From contig NC_041751.1 in assembly GCF_004115215.2 (NCBI RefSeq), forward strand, positions 32,999,958 to 33,063,957: DNA of 64,000 bases, given 5' to 3'. The notes beneath the pieces are model-generated. The model saw nothing but the letters and a program-made list of their open reading frames with translations. It was not told where the DNA came from and did not search any database. Each line of letters begins with the position of its first letter. The stretch's first letter is position 1. Source of the stretch: Ornithorhynchus anatinus. Taxonomy: Eukaryota > Chordata > Mammalia > Monotremata > Ornithorhynchidae. The position numbers were made by a program, and so were the translations under genes. Shown here in pieces: positions 49,540 through 59,525 of the stretch.

Positions 49540-50145
49540 TATTCAATCCATCAGTCAGTCGATCATATTTACTACAGGAGCGACGCGCGCCGACCGGGTC
49601 GTAGTAGGAGAGTAGCGAGGGGAGGTAGGAGGGGGCGAGTTATCGAATGCTTTAAAGCCAGTGGTGAGGAGTTTCCGCTCGACGCGGAGGTGCATGAGCA
49701 GAAGCTGGAGGTTCTCGAGGAGTGGGGATACGCGGACCGAAGGTTTTCATAGAAGAATGATCCGGGCAGCGGGGTGAGGTACGGCCTGGCGTGGGGAGAG
49801 ACAGGAGGCGTGGGACGTCAGCCAGGAGGCTGATAAAGTAATCAAGGTGGGATAGAATAAGGGATTGGATTAACGCGGTAGACGTTGGGATGGAGAGGAA
49901 AGGGCAGATTTTAGCGGGGCCGTGAAGGTCGAACCGACAGGATTTGGTGACGGATCGAATCTGTGGGTCGAATGAGAGAGAGAGTCAGGGAGGGAGCCAA
50001 GGATACGGGCTTGTGAAGGAAGAACGGCGGGTCATCTACGGTGATGGGAAAACCAAGGGGAGGACAGGGTTTGGAGGGGAAGATGAAAGATTTGGTAAGC
50101 GTGTTTCCTGCCCACGAGGAGCTTACAGTCTCGAGGGGATTGATC
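49540..50145 (-). mobile_element. L2 LINE ORF2 part with rearranged ends
   Basis: A short tail (CATCAGTCAGTCGATCATAT) jumps directly to ORF2 sequence (TGCTTTAAAGCCAGTGGTGA, TAATCAAGGTGGGATAGAAT, AGGATTTGGTGACGGATCGA). The minus strand encodes FPITVDDPP and PSLTLSLIRPTDSIRHQI pieces of the reverse transcriptase C-terminal half. The 3' UTR is deleted. Confidence 0.8.
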
Positions 50146-50146
50146 A

Positions 50147-50390
50147 TGCCGCCGGGAGCCGTGACACTCGCCTTCTAATGCCGACCCTGCCGCTGACCGG
50201 CTGTGTGACCTTGGGTGACCAGCTTAACCTCTCTGGGTCTCCCTGTGACATGAGGATTTAAAAGACGCTCTTTCTCTCTCATATTCTGAGCCTCTTACGG
50301 CCAGGGACTTTGTCTGAGCTGATCATTTTGTTTCTACTCAGCACTTGTTACAGCCTTTTGCGGGTAAACTGTTAATAAAGACTATAATGA
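50147..50390 (+). mobile_element. Old Mon-1/MIR-like SINE
   Basis: GGCTGTGTGACCTTGGGTGA identifies the CORE. The 3' half is diverged. Confidence 0.65.
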
Positions 50391-50444
50391 TAACGCCGAT
50401 GATTACGGTAATGAGAATTAATTATGAGTATGATCAGGAGCCCA

Positions 50445-50715
50445 TAATAATAATAATAAGGATAATGTTGGTATTTGTTAAGCACTTCCTATGTGCAGAG
50501 CACTGTTCTAAGCACTGGGGTAGATAGAGGGTAATCAGGTTGTCCCACTTGAGGCTCACAGTTAATCCCCATTTTACAGGTGAGGTAACTGAGGCACAGA
50601 GAAGTTAAGTGACTCGCCCACGGTCACACAGCTGATGAGTGGCAGAGCCGGGATTCAAACCCATGACCTCTGGCTCCCAAGCCCGGGAATCTTTCCACTG
50701 AGCCATGCTGCTTCC
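50445..50715 (-). mobile_element. Mon-1 SINE, full length
   Basis: AATAATAATAATAAGGATAA to CCACTGAGCCATGCTGCTTC. Confidence 0.92.
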
Positions 50716-50827
50716 CCATGAATTTGTACTTCTTGGGTTAGATCCAGCTACCCCCTGCAGAGTCTTGCCACAGAGTATTTAGAGGGATCTTGTAATTGCT
50801 TTCTAGGGTCTCTTCCGGGTGGGTTAA

Positions 50828-51057
50828 TTATTATTATTATCATTATGGTATTTGTTAAGCGTTTTCTTTGCGCCGGGCACTGTACTAAGCACTGGGGTGG
50901 ACACAAGCAGATCGGGTGGGACACAGTCCCCTGTCCCACGTGGGGCTCACAGTCTCAATCCCCATTTTACAGATGAGGGAACTGAGGCCCAGAGAAGTGA
51001 AGGGACTTGCCCAAGGTCACACAGCAGACCCGTGGCAGAGCCGGGATTAGAATCCGG
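50828..51057 (-). mobile_element. Mon-1 SINE, older subtype, head missing
   Basis: ATTATTATTATCATTATGGT to GCCGGGATTAGAATCCGG. Confidence 0.88.
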
Positions 51058-51223
51058 ATGGGTGGACCGCAGCGATTCCCTGCAATGCTTTGATTTTTCC
51101 TAAAGTACTGGGAGTAGGAGGGACGGGCTGTGGAATCCCGATCTAATAGCCAAGACATTTCGGCGTCCCAACCGTCCCAGGTCTGGGTGGTTTCATCCGG
51201 CGTGCTGACCAAAAATTCAATCA

Positions 51224-51353
51224 GGTGGTCTTCTAGACTGCCAGTTTGTTATGGGCAGGGAACGTGCCGGCTGATTTTGTTGAATTGTACTCTCCCAAGA
51301 TTTTAGTACAGTGCTCTGCACAGAGTAAGAGCTCAATAGATACCTTTGACTGA
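51224..51353 (+). mobile_element. L2 3' tail
   Basis: TCTAGACTGCCAGTTTGTTA to AGATACCTTTGACTGAGG. Confidence 0.8.
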
Positions 51354-51382
51354 GGATGAGGATGATAATAATAAAGATACTT

Positions 51383-51725
51383 TAAGAGTCAATAGTATTT
51401 ACGGAGTGCTTACGGTGTGCAGAGCCCTGTACTAGGCACTTGGGAGAGTGTAGTATAACACTATAACAGACACGTTCTCTGCCCCCAGTGAGCTTAGAGT
51501 CTGGAGTGGGAGACAGGCCTTGATAGGAATAAACTACGGATGTGGACATAAGTGATGCGGGGCCGGGAGGGGGGGGTGAATCAAGAGAGCAAGTCAGGGT
51601 GACGCAGAAGGGAGCGGAAGGAAAAGAGGGCTTAGTCAGGGAAGGCCTCTTGGAGGAGATGGCCTTCAGGAAAGCTCTGAAGAGGTGGAGAATGAGGCGC
51701 GCTCCGAGGGTAGGTACGACCGTTG
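51383..51725 (-). mobile_element. L2 LINE 3' end
   Basis: Tail (CAATAGTATTTACGGAGTGC), 3' UTR, then GGAAGGCCTCTTGGAGGAGA, the antisense of the ORF2 end. Confidence 0.85.
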
Positions 51726-52007
51726 GAAGACGGGAGGCAAAGAGGGAAACAGATCCCAACCAGAAGACCAAGGGGAGATGGAGGTCAGGGCCCGTCAGAC
51801 CCACGCTGCCCCTCTCAGTGACTTTGGGTGGAAGGACAGGGAGCCGATGGAAGAGTCGGAGCCGGTCTGGGGAGACGCTCACACTCGGGACCTATTTTGG
51901 GGATCGGTCCCGGGCCGCGGCCCCCGATGGGGCAGGGGGGCTTGCAGGAGGTGGGCGCTGTCCAGGCAGTGACCCCCAACCGTCACGAGCCCCTCCATTC
52001 TGATCGG
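51726..52007. other. Gene-less stretch
   Basis: GC-rich unassigned DNA. The class B marks of the other modules are absent. Confidence 0.35.
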
Positions 52008-52248
52008 CTTGGATCCCCCCGGTGCTTAGTACGGTGCCTGGCACATAGTAAGAGCTTAACAAATACCATTATTATCATTATTATTGTTACCCGCTGCCCG
52101 ACGGTGGCTACCACGCAGCCGCCTGCCGCGTTTTGGCACTGGGGCACAGCCTCGGCGGTTTGGACGAGCTCACGGTCTACCGAGGCGCTCTGACGGTGCT
52201 CTGCGCACAGTAAGCGCTCAATAAAACGGTCGAATGAATGAATGACTG
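52008..52248 (+). mobile_element. Mon-1 3' end and L2 tail
   Basis: 52008-52090 SINE tail (ACAAATACCATTATTATCAT). 52183-52248 L2 tail (CGCACAGTAAGCGCTCAATA, GAATGAATGAAT). Confidence 0.75.
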
Positions 52249-52506
52249 ACTCTCGGCCCCCTGCTCTTCCCACTAGATCACACCACTTCGCGCGTCACGG
52301 CGCCGATAGACCGTTCACTCTCAGAAAGGAAAAGTAGCAAGTCGGATAGATGAACTTTATTCGGAAGGAGACGCCGACACTAAGGAATGCAACGCAAGGA
52401 GGGAGTTTTTCCACGTCGGGTGAGACCGAGAGATTTTTGGAGAGCTTCGTTGGTCTGGGGGCGAAAAATAATTTTGTAATGATGAAGGTTAAATGACTTG
52501 CCCAAG
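52249..52506. other. Gene-less stretch
   Basis: No repeat or gene recognised. Confidence 0.35.
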
Positions 52507-52725
52507 AGAAGCAGCGGGGACATGTGGCTAGAGCTCAGGCCGGGCCGTCAGAGGGACCTGGGTAAAGATCCCGGCTCCGCCACTTGTGTCCTGTGGGACC
52601 TTGGGCAAGTCACTTGGCTTCTCTGTAGTTTCAGTTTAATCTTTTGAAAAATGGGGATGGAGATCGAGCCCCTTGTGGGATATAAATGGGGGTCCAACCT
52701 CGTATCGACCCCAGCGCAATGCCCT
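52507..52725 (+). mobile_element. Mon-1 SINE, diverged
   Basis: GAAGCAGCGGGGACATGTGG to ATCGACCCCAGCGCAATGCC. The tail is missing. Confidence 0.8.
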
Positions 52726-52865
52726 CTGAGGCGGGATTATCCGTCATAAACCTGTTCTACCAAACCCCCCTCCAGACCCTGAGAAAGTCTCCTATCAGCC
52801 AGAAAAGACAACTGCTCATATGCACCCCTCTGTCGGGTGTCTTAGGGAAGTGAGTGAAGGCAATA

Positions 52866-53828
52866 TCAACACAAGGAGACGGTTTTTTTCCAGAGAAAGG
52901 GGTGGGAGAATCTCTCCTTTATGACTCTCCCGACGGCGGCCTTCACGTCGCGGTTCCTCAGGCTGTAGACGAGGGGGTTGAGGGCAGGGGGTACCACTAT
53001 GTAGAATACGGACACCAGCAGGTCCGGCGTCGAGGAGGAGTCCGAGGGAAGCTTCAGATAGGCGGTGACGGCCGTCAAAATGACAACGATAACAATGGTG
53101 AGGTGAGGCAGGCAGGTGGAGAAGGCCCTGGCCCGGCCCTCGGCGGCCGGCATCCTCAGCACGGCCCGGAAGATGCGCGCGTACGAGACGACGATGGAGA
53201 CGAAGCAGAGGATGCCTAACGCTACCGCGACGGCGACGCTCACGTCGATGGCGACGTGCTCCTCGGAGCAGGCGATCTTCAGCAGGGAGGAGACGTCACA
53301 GAAGAACTGCTGGATGACGTTGGACCCGCAGAAGGACAGGGAGAAGGTAAAAGATGAAAACAGGACCCCAATCAGTCCTCCGCTGAGCCAGGAGGCGGCC
53401 GCCATCTTCTCGCAGGCCCCTCTGTCCATGAGGACCTCGTAGCGCAGGGGGAGGCAGATGGCGACGTAGCGGTCGTAGGACATGGCCGTCAGGACGAAAT
53501 ACTCCGCAGCGGCAAACAAGGTCCCCAGTAAGAGCTGAGCCACACAGCCCGGGAAGGAGATGGAGCTGTTATTAGTCAAGGAGATGGTGACGGATTTGGG
53601 GACGGTGACGGAGACGAGGCAGAGGTCGAGGACGGACAGGTGCCCGAGGAAGAAGTACATGGGGGTGCGGAGGCGGCGGTCGAGGACGGTGACGGCGACG
53701 ATGAGGAGGTTCCCCGTCAGGGCCGCCAGGTAGACCAGGAGGAACAGCGCGGCGTGGACCAGCCGCAGCTCCCGGACCTCGGAGAATCCCAGCAGGAGGA
53801 ATCCCCTCACCGTGGAGACGTTGGGCAT
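52866..53828 (-). CDS. Olfactory receptor, OR14-like
   Basis: Intact 320-residue odorant GPCR. Sequon at Asn3 (NVS), GN 39-40, PMYFFLGHLSVLDLC 56-70, Cys95, MSYDRYVAIC 115-124 with the canonical YVAIC wording, Cys167, 177 and 187, MPAAEGRARAFSTCLPHL 226-243, NPLVY 284-288. It is a close duplicate of the OR at 58560: homology extends from the coding exon at least 120 bp into the 5' flank (GGAGGCAGCATTGACTT and GGAGAGGAGACAGTTATTGA in both). The other copy has lost key residues, so this is the better preserved of the pair. Acceptor-like CCATCGCAG ends 24 nt before the ATG. A class B module lies 2.4 kb upstream. It is the first leftward OR after the switch in orientation. Confidence 0.94.
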   Translation of the reverse strand: MPNVSTVRGFLLLGFSEVRELRLVHAALFLLVYLAALTGNLLIVAVTVLDRRLRTPMYFFLGHLSVLDLCLVSVTVPKSVTISLTNNSSISFPGCVAQLLLGTLFAAAEYFVLTAMSYDRYVAICLPLRYEVLMDRGACEKMAAASWLSGGLIGVLFSSFTFSLSFCGSNVIQQFFCDVSSLLKIACSEEHVAIDVSVAVAVALGILCFVSIVVSYARIFRAVLRMPAAEGRARAFSTCLPHLTIVIVVILTAVTAYLKLPSDSSSTPDLLVSVFYIVVPPALNPLVYSLRNRDVKAAVGRVIKERFSHPFLWKKTVSLC

Positions 53829-54243
53829 TTTGGGGAGGCAGCATTGACTTTTCTGCGATGGACGGGGGAAGAGTCCAAGTTAGAGTGCATCGATGAGACG
53901 AGCGAAGAAAGCGACAGGACATTTGCTAGTGATTCTCTAGGGAGAGGAGACAGTTATTGAATTCAAAACGATCCCTGCTGGATAAGGAAAGATCCAGATC
54001 TTCACATTATTTTGGTGAATTTAAGGGGAATTCCTGCGACTGTCCCCCCTCGGCCACCCCAACAGGGGTGGCAGACACATTCCCCGCCCGCATTGAGTTT
54101 ACGGTCTGATGGGAGATCTTTTTCCATCTTCGCCTTCAGCTTTCCCCACTGCTTCCACTACCCAATGCTTTGCGTGCACACCCCTAAAGACACAAACACA
54201 CACGGTTTCCAGCACAGGCAGCAGCTCCCCTAAAGTGGAAAAC
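53829..54243. other. Duplicated 5' flank of the OR
   Basis: Positions 53829-53970 match 59526-59660. Farther out is single-copy-looking DNA with an L2 scrap at 54060-54110. Confidence 0.6.
53853..53854 (-). other. Putative 3' splice acceptor of the OR coding exon
   Basis: On the minus strand CTCTTCCCCCGTCCATCGCA ends in CAG before AAAAGTC. Conserved in the duplicate at 59549. Confidence 0.6.
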
Positions 54244-54366
54244 CAATTGGTTCAGTAATATTTATTGAGCGCTTGCTGTGTGCAGAGCACTGTACTAAAT
54301 GCTGGGGAGAGTGCAAGAGAATACTAAACACAGTCCCCGCTCACAACGAGCTTACAGTCTAGAGGA
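54244..54366 (-). mobile_element. L2 3' tail
   Basis: GTTCAGTAATATTTATTGAG to CGAGCTTACAGTCTAGAGG. Confidence 0.88.
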
Positions 54367-54419
54367 ATGACGGATTGTAGTTGGGTCGATTTCGGCGAAT
54401 GTCTGATCACTGGCTTCGG

Positions 54420-54990
54420 CGCCATCCGCCCGTTCTAACTCTCCTCCTCATTATCCGCTTTCTTCAACCAACCCTCCAAAAAAAGCCTTCTTCCCGCGAC
54501 TCGCTTTCGACGCTTCCTCCTCCCACCTCCGGCTCCCACCCTTCCTTTGGCCTGGAAATCCACCCTTTTCCGTTCCCCGGCCCGAAGATATCCCACCCTC
54601 AAAAACCCTCTGGAATTCCACCCTCTCAAGGAGGGTTTGGCTAATTCGCTTCTTCCCACCACCTGTCAGCGACCATCTCCAGACTTGATGCGTCCTCAGA
54701 CCCTCAGGATATCGCTGCTGAAGGTAAGGTACGTTACTCTCGACTGTAAGCTCCTTGAGGAAACGTGTCTACCAACTCAGATTGTATTCCTCCAAGCTTT
54801 TAGTGCAGTGCTCTGCGCACAGTCAGCGCTCGACAAATGTCTCCGATTGATTGATTAATGTCTGCTTCTCCCCTAGACAGGGAGCTCCTTGTGGGCAGGG
54901 AACACGTCTACCAACTCTTTCACAGTGTACTCTCCTCGGCATTCAGAATAACGCTCTGCACACATCGAGCACTCAAAAATATGATTGTCA
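54420..54990 (+). mobile_element. L2 LINE 3' region and two tandem tails
   Basis: A diverged ORF2/3' UTR (CCTTTGGCCTGGAAATCCAC) runs to about 54720. Tails follow at 54732-54858 and 54859-54990 (GGGAGCTCCTTGTGGGCAGG). Confidence 0.75.
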
Positions 54991-54996
54991 AACACT

Positions 54997-55240
54997 GATA
55001 ATAATAATGATAGGATTTGTTTAGCGCTCACTATGTGCCAGGCACTGTTCTATGCACTGGGAGAGATAGACGGAAATCAGGCCGTCCCACCCGGGGCTCC
55101 CAGTCTCAATCCCCATTTTCCAGATGAGGTAACGGAGGCCCAGAGAAGTGAAGTGACTTGCCCAGAGTCACACAGCTGACAAGCGGCGGAGGCGGGATTA
55201 GAACCCACGACCTCTGACTCCCACGCCCGGGCCGTTTCTC
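54997..55240 (-). mobile_element. Mon-1 SINE
   Basis: GATAATAATAATGATAGGAT to CACGCCCGGGCCGTTTC. The end of the head is missing. Confidence 0.88.
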
Positions 55241-55249
55241 ATCCACATT

Positions 55250-55345
55250 CCATTCTTTTCTCCTCCCAGTTGTAAATGACATTTTGCCTATCTAGCCTAT
55301 GAGATTGGGAAGTCTTTGAGGGCAGGGATCATGACTTTTCCCTCT
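55250..55345 (+). mobile_element. L2 tail scrap
   Basis: GGGAAGTCTTTGAGGGCAGG in L2-tail context. The terminal part is missing. Confidence 0.5.
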
Positions 55346-55349
55346 CTTT

Positions 55350-55862
55350 TTATGGCATTTCTTAAGCTCTCATTATGTGCCAGGCACTGTACGAAGCTCT
55401 AGGGGGAATACAAGAAAATCGGGTGGGTCACAGTCCCCGTCCCCCACAGGGCTCACAGTCTCAGTCCCCATCTTACAGATGAGGGAACTGAGGCACAGAG
55501 AAGGGAAGCGACTTGCCCCAAATCACCCAGAAGAGTAGCGGCCCGGCCCAGTGGAAAGACCATGGGCCTGGGTTCCGATTCCAGCTCTGCCAACTGCTTG
55601 CTGTGTGACCTTGGGCAAGTCGCTTCTCTTCTCGGTGCCTCAGTTCTCCCGTTCTCCCTCCTGCTCAGACTGTGAGCCCCATGAGGGACAGGGATTGTGT
55701 CCAACCTGATCGACTTGCCCGGGGCTTAGAACAATGTTTGATACATAGCAAGTGCATAAGAAATACCATTAAAAAAATATAAAAAGGGGGGAGCTGTTAT
55801 TAGAACCCCAGTCCATCCCTCCCAGCCCATGCTCTATCCACTAGGCCACACTGCTTCTCTTT
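55350..55862 (-). mobile_element. Old Mon-1 SINE split by another copy
   Basis: Antisense halves 55350-55534 and 55788-55862 (TATCCACTAGGCCACACTGC) flank a sense SINE. Confidence 0.85.
55535..55787 (+). mobile_element. Mon-1 SINE, older subtype, nested
   Basis: AGTAGCGGCCCGGCCCAGTG to AAATACCATTAAAAAAATAT, with an A-rich rather than ATT-rich tail. Confidence 0.85.
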
Positions 55863-56189
55863 TGCATCCACCCAAGATTCGGTGGGGGAAGTGCCGTGAG
55901 GACGAATCAGGCCGGGGCAGTTTCAGCAATACCCTCTTGTCCCTTCCCCGGGGGGTTGAGCTGATGGTTGAAGTCACCGGGGCACGGAGCAGCCACGGGA
56001 GCCGGGGTTTGGGCGGTGGATGGGGGGGACCGGGGGCCACCGTAGGGGCAAATGTTTTCCCCTTGCTGGTGTACTCAGCCCTGGGTCCAACTCCACCCTA
56101 GATCCGGGTCCGAACGTCTTCCCAAGGTGACCCTCGCCCTCACATCGATTAGCCTGTTGGTCCCTCCCTGGCCCTCCGCACCCCCGGTC
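55863..56189. other. Gene-less stretch downstream of a class B module
   Basis: GC-rich DNA that would be intron of the minus-strand OR if the module is its first exon. Nothing else is seen. Confidence 0.35.
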
Positions 56190-56530
56190 ACTCTCACCGG
56201 GCCAGCGTGGGGCTGGGGGATCCCTCACCCGCTCTGGGCTGGGCTGGTCCCCCCTCTCTCCTCGCACTCCTGGATGCAGCGGCCACGGAGGGTCGGCGTG
56301 GATCCGTCAGCCCCCCTCCGCTCTCCCGCGGACACCGAGACGCGCTTTCCAGGCAGGGCTCCCGTCCCCTTAGATAAAGCCACCGCTGCTCTGAGGGGGG
56401 GGGGGGGTGTCCCCGGAGGACCGGATCACGGCGCCTCGTCCCCACAGAGATGAGGATCCGGTGATGACACTCGTCTGCAGGGTTCCCATGGCAACACTAA
56501 CGGTTCCGTTGTTAGTGACCGTCTGGGTCA
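56190..56530 (-). promoter_or_regulatory. OR-upstream module class B, copy 2
   Basis: Read on the minus strand: GCCATGGGAACCCTGCAG, CTCAGAGCAGCGGTGGCTTT, TATA-like TTTATCTA (56371-56378), GAGAGCGGAGGGGGGCTGAC, then a donor-like GCGGGTGAGGGATC whose GT is at 56227-56228, 143 bp after the TATA-like box. A second donor-like CCGGTGAGAGTG follows. A 13-bp G run on the plus strand lies at about 56395. It is 2.4 kb upstream of the OR ending at 53828. Confidence 0.6.
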
Positions 56531-56567
56531 GCGGGTGGGTGCTTGAGCTTCTTTTTTTTCCTCTTCG

Positions 56568-56834
56568 ATGGTACTCGTTAAGTGCTTACTATGCGCCAGG
56601 CACTCTATTAATTCCTGGGATTCGATACAAGCTCATCAGGTTGGACGCAGTCCCTGTCCCACGCGGGGCTCACAGTCTCAATCCCCATTTTACAGAGGAG
56701 GGGACTGAAACCCGGAGAAGTGAAGAGACCGGCCCAAGGTCGCACGGCAGAAAGGTAGCAGAGCGGAGATTAGAACCCAGGTCATTCTGACTCCCGGGTC
56801 CGTGCTCTGTCGACTAGGCCGCGCTGCTTCTCTG
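56568..56834 (-). mobile_element. Mon-1 SINE, older subtype
   Basis: GGTACTCGTTAAGTGCTTAC to CTAGGCCGCGCTGCTTCTCT. Confidence 0.9.
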
Positions 56835-56959
56835 AGTTTCATCTTGTTCATCGCCTCAGACAGTCAGTCGGTCACTTTATCGGTCGTATCGTCTGACATC
56901 CCCTGATTGCAAATCTAGAGAGAAGGAGAAATGACCCTAAATCCATCGGGGATCAACCC

Positions 56960-57222
56960 AGAGAAGCAGCATAGCTTAGTGGCAAGAGGCCGGGCTTGGG
57001 AGTCAGAGGGCGTGGGTTCTAATCCTGGCTCCGCCACCTGTCTGCTGTGGGACCTTGGGCAAGCCACTTAACTTCCCTGGGCCTCGGTTACCTCATCTGG
57101 AAAATGGGGATTAAGACTGTGAACCCCAAGCTGGACAACCTGATTATGTCGTATCTCCCCCAGCACTTACAACAGTGCTCGACACATAGTAAGCGCTTAA
57201 GAAATGCAATTATTATTATTAT
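56960..57222 (+). mobile_element. Mon-1 SINE, full length
   Basis: AGAGAAGCAGCATAGCTTAG to GCAATTATTATTATTATC. Confidence 0.93.
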
Positions 57223-57479
57223 CAGTTTGGGAGGGGCCGAGGGGTTCTGAGAACGGGGTGACGGGAAGGAATCCCTGATACTGGGTGGGTGTGCACGACG
57301 GGAAAATCCCTGGTTTCAGAAGGAATAGGTTGGAGCCTAGGCTTCGTCCTTTTCTATCTCCGAGACGCTGTACCGGACTGGGATGAGGAGGGCAGGGCAT
57401 TCTCTCCTCTGAAGGCCCTGTTCCCTTTCAAAATACCTCAGTGGTGGCAAATGGAGAAATAATCTGCCAGTCCAAATTT
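57223..57479. other. Gene-less stretch
   Basis: No repeat or gene recognised. Confidence 0.35.
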
Positions 57480-57895
57480 CCTCTTCCCCATCATTTCCTT
57501 CCAGCCCATCAGAGCACAGCTTTTCCCATCTTTAAAGCCCTTCCGTCATCCCACCAGTTCCAAGATGCCTGGCACGATTCATTTTTCTTCTCCCTAAGTC
57601 ATCTGCTCCCAACTACCAATCAGCATCTCAAACCACTTCTCCATTTTTGCACTCACACCCACCATTATAGTTTTGTACCTAGTGGCTTTTAGAAAATGTA
57701 CTCTCTAAGCACATAGTCATCTATTTACCATGCTTTCCATTCTCTTCTCCGACCTCTCATTAATTAATTCTGCGTCTATCTCCCCTGTTAGATTTTAAGC
57801 TCTGGGAAAGCAGGGGTGGTGTTTAATTTTCTTTTTTGATCTCTCTGAGGAGTTCACTACGGTACTTTACACCCAGGAGGCATTCAACAAGTAGC
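57480..57895 (+). mobile_element. L2 LINE 3' end, old
   Basis: TTTCCCATCTTTAAAGCCCT (ORF2 end), then 3' UTR, ATTTTAAGCTCTGGGAAAGC and tail AGGCATTCAACAAGTAGCAT. Confidence 0.75.
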
Positions 57896-57897
57896 AT

Positions 57898-58290
57898 CGA
57901 TTGATGGGTGGATGGATAGATTGATGCATGGTTGGGTTGTTGGATGGATGGTTGGATGGAAGGGTGGGTGGGTAGATGATTGGATAGATGGATGGATGAT
58001 GGTTGGATTGTCTGCTGTGTGACCTTAGGCAAGGCACTTCACTTCTCTGTGCCTCAGTTATCTCAACTGTAAAATGGGAATCGAGACTGTGAGCACCACG
58101 TGGGACAGGGACTGTGTAAAACCTGATTAGCTTGTATCCGCCCCAGCGCTTAGTACAGTGGCTGGCACATGGTAAGCGCTTGACAAATACCACTATTATT
58201 ATTATGGATGGATGGATGGGTGGACGGGTGGGTGGATGGACGGACGGATGGTCGGATGGCTGGCTGGCTGGATGAACGGATGGATTCGAG
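57898..58290. repeat. (TGGA)n minisatellite interrupted by a Mon-1 SINE
   Basis: TGGA-rich arrays at 57898-58008 and 58205-58290 flank a sense SINE that lacks its head. Confidence 0.9.
58010..58204 (+). mobile_element. Mon-1 SINE inside a (TGGA)n array
   Basis: TCTGCTGTGTGACCTTAGGC to CCACTATTATTATTAT. 5' truncated. Confidence 0.92.
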
Positions 58291-58310
58291 GCAAGGATTT
58301 GATCGGTCAA

Positions 58311-58442
58311 ATTCATTCATTCATTCATTCAATAGTATTTATTGAGCACTTACTGTGTGCAGAGCACTGTACTGAGCACTTGGAAAGTGCACTTCAGAAT
58401 AAAAAGAGACAATCCCTGCCCACACCGGGCTTACAGTCTCAC
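58311..58442 (-). mobile_element. L2 3' tail
   Basis: Five ATTC units, AATAGTATTTATTGAGCACT to GGGCTTACAGTCTCAC. Well preserved. Confidence 0.9.
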
Positions 58443-58559
58443 ACGTCTTATCAGCCGCTGTCTCAGTCATTGACAAATCCTCAGAGGCTGGTCGTTCTCT
58501 CTGGACAGCCCTTTATATGGACGCCCCCACGGTCAGAACCCTGATGAGGAATGGGATAG

Positions 58560-59525
58560 TCAGGAAAAGGAAACAGACATTCTGTCCCTTAGAGGAGGGA
58601 GGAGGAATCTGCCCTTTAGGACGCTCCCCAGGGCGGCCTTCACGTCGCGGTTCCTCAGGCTGTAGATGAGGGGGTTGAGAGCGGGGGGCACCACGGTGTA
58701 GAACACGGACACCAGCAGGTCCGGCGTCGAGGGGGAATCTGACGGAGGCTTCAAATAAGCACAGAAACAAGTCACGACAAAGAGAGTGACGACGACAAGG
58801 TGGGGCAGGCAGGTGGAGAAGGCTCCGGCCCGGCCCTCGGCGGCCGGCATCCTCAGCACGGCCCCGAAGATGCGCGCGTAGGAGACGACGATGAGAATGA
58901 AGCAGACGACGCCTAACGCTACCCCGGCGGCGACGCTCACGTCGATGGCGACGTGCTCCTCGGAGCAGGTGATCTTCAGCAGGGAGGGGACGTCGCGGAA
59001 GAACCGTTGGACGGCGTTGGACCCGCAGAAGGACAGGGAGAAGGTCCAAGCTGAAAACAAGCCCCCAAACAGGCCCCCGCCGAGCCAGGAGGCGACCGCC
59101 ATCTTTCCGCGGGCCGTGTCGGTCGTGATGAGCTCGTAGCTCAGGGGGCGGCAGTTGGCGGCGTAGCGGTCGTCGGACATCCACGTGAGGATGACCGGCT
59201 CTGAAGTGGCCGAAACGACCACCAGGAAGACCTGGGCGACACAGCCCAGGAGGCGGATGGATCTACGATCGGTCAGGGAGATGACCACAGACTTGGGGAC
59301 GGTGACCGAGACGTGGCAGAGGTCGGTGAGGGACAGGTTCCCGAGGAAGAAGTACATGGGGGTGCGGAGGCGGCGGTCGAGGACGGTGACGGCGGCGACG
59401 AGGAGATTCCCCGTCAGGGCCGCCAGGAAGACCGGGAGGAACAGCGTGGCCTGGACCAGCCGCAGCTCCCGGACCTCCGAGAACCTCAGCAGGAGGAATT
59501 CCCTCACCGTGGAGACGTTGGGCAT
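58560..59525 (-). CDS. Olfactory receptor, OR14-like, open but probably non-functional
   Basis: Unbroken 321-residue frame from MPNVSTVREF. A longer in-frame start at 59573 lies beyond the acceptor-like site and is rejected. GN 39-40, PMYFFLGNLSLTDLC 56-70, Cys95, FSLSFCGSN 162-170, MPAAEGRAGAFSTCLPHL 226-243 and NPLIY 284-288 are kept. Core positions are damaged: the G-protein-contact motif MSYDRYAAIC reads MSDDRYAANC (Asp118, Asn124), and the second-loop cysteine 177 that pairs with TM3 is Arg (FFRDVP). GFSEVRE is RFSEVRE. Sister copy of the OR at 52866, with shared 5' flank and acceptor site. A class B module lies 1.75 kb upstream. The pattern is that of a receptor drifting after duplication before any stop codon has appeared. 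Confidence 0.88.
   Translation of the reverse strand: MPNVSTVREFLLLRFSEVRELRLVQATLFLPVFLAALTGNLLVAAVTVLDRRLRTPMYFFLGNLSLTDLCHVSVTVPKSVVISLTDRRSIRLLGCVAQVFLVVVSATSEPVILTWMSDDRYAANCRPLSYELITTDTARGKMAVASWLGGGLFGGLFSAWTFSLSFCGSNAVQRFFRDVPSLLKITCSEEHVAIDVSVAAGVALGVVCFILIVVSYARIFGAVLRMPAAEGRAGAFSTCLPHLVVVTLFVVTCFCAYLKPPSDSPSTPDLLVSVFYTVVPPALNPLIYSLRNRDVKAALGSVLKGRFLLPPLRDRMSVSFS

Noticed and set aside
57898-58290. CRISPR-like array
   Set aside because: It is a short-unit TGGA microsatellite without distinct spacers, in a vertebrate genome.
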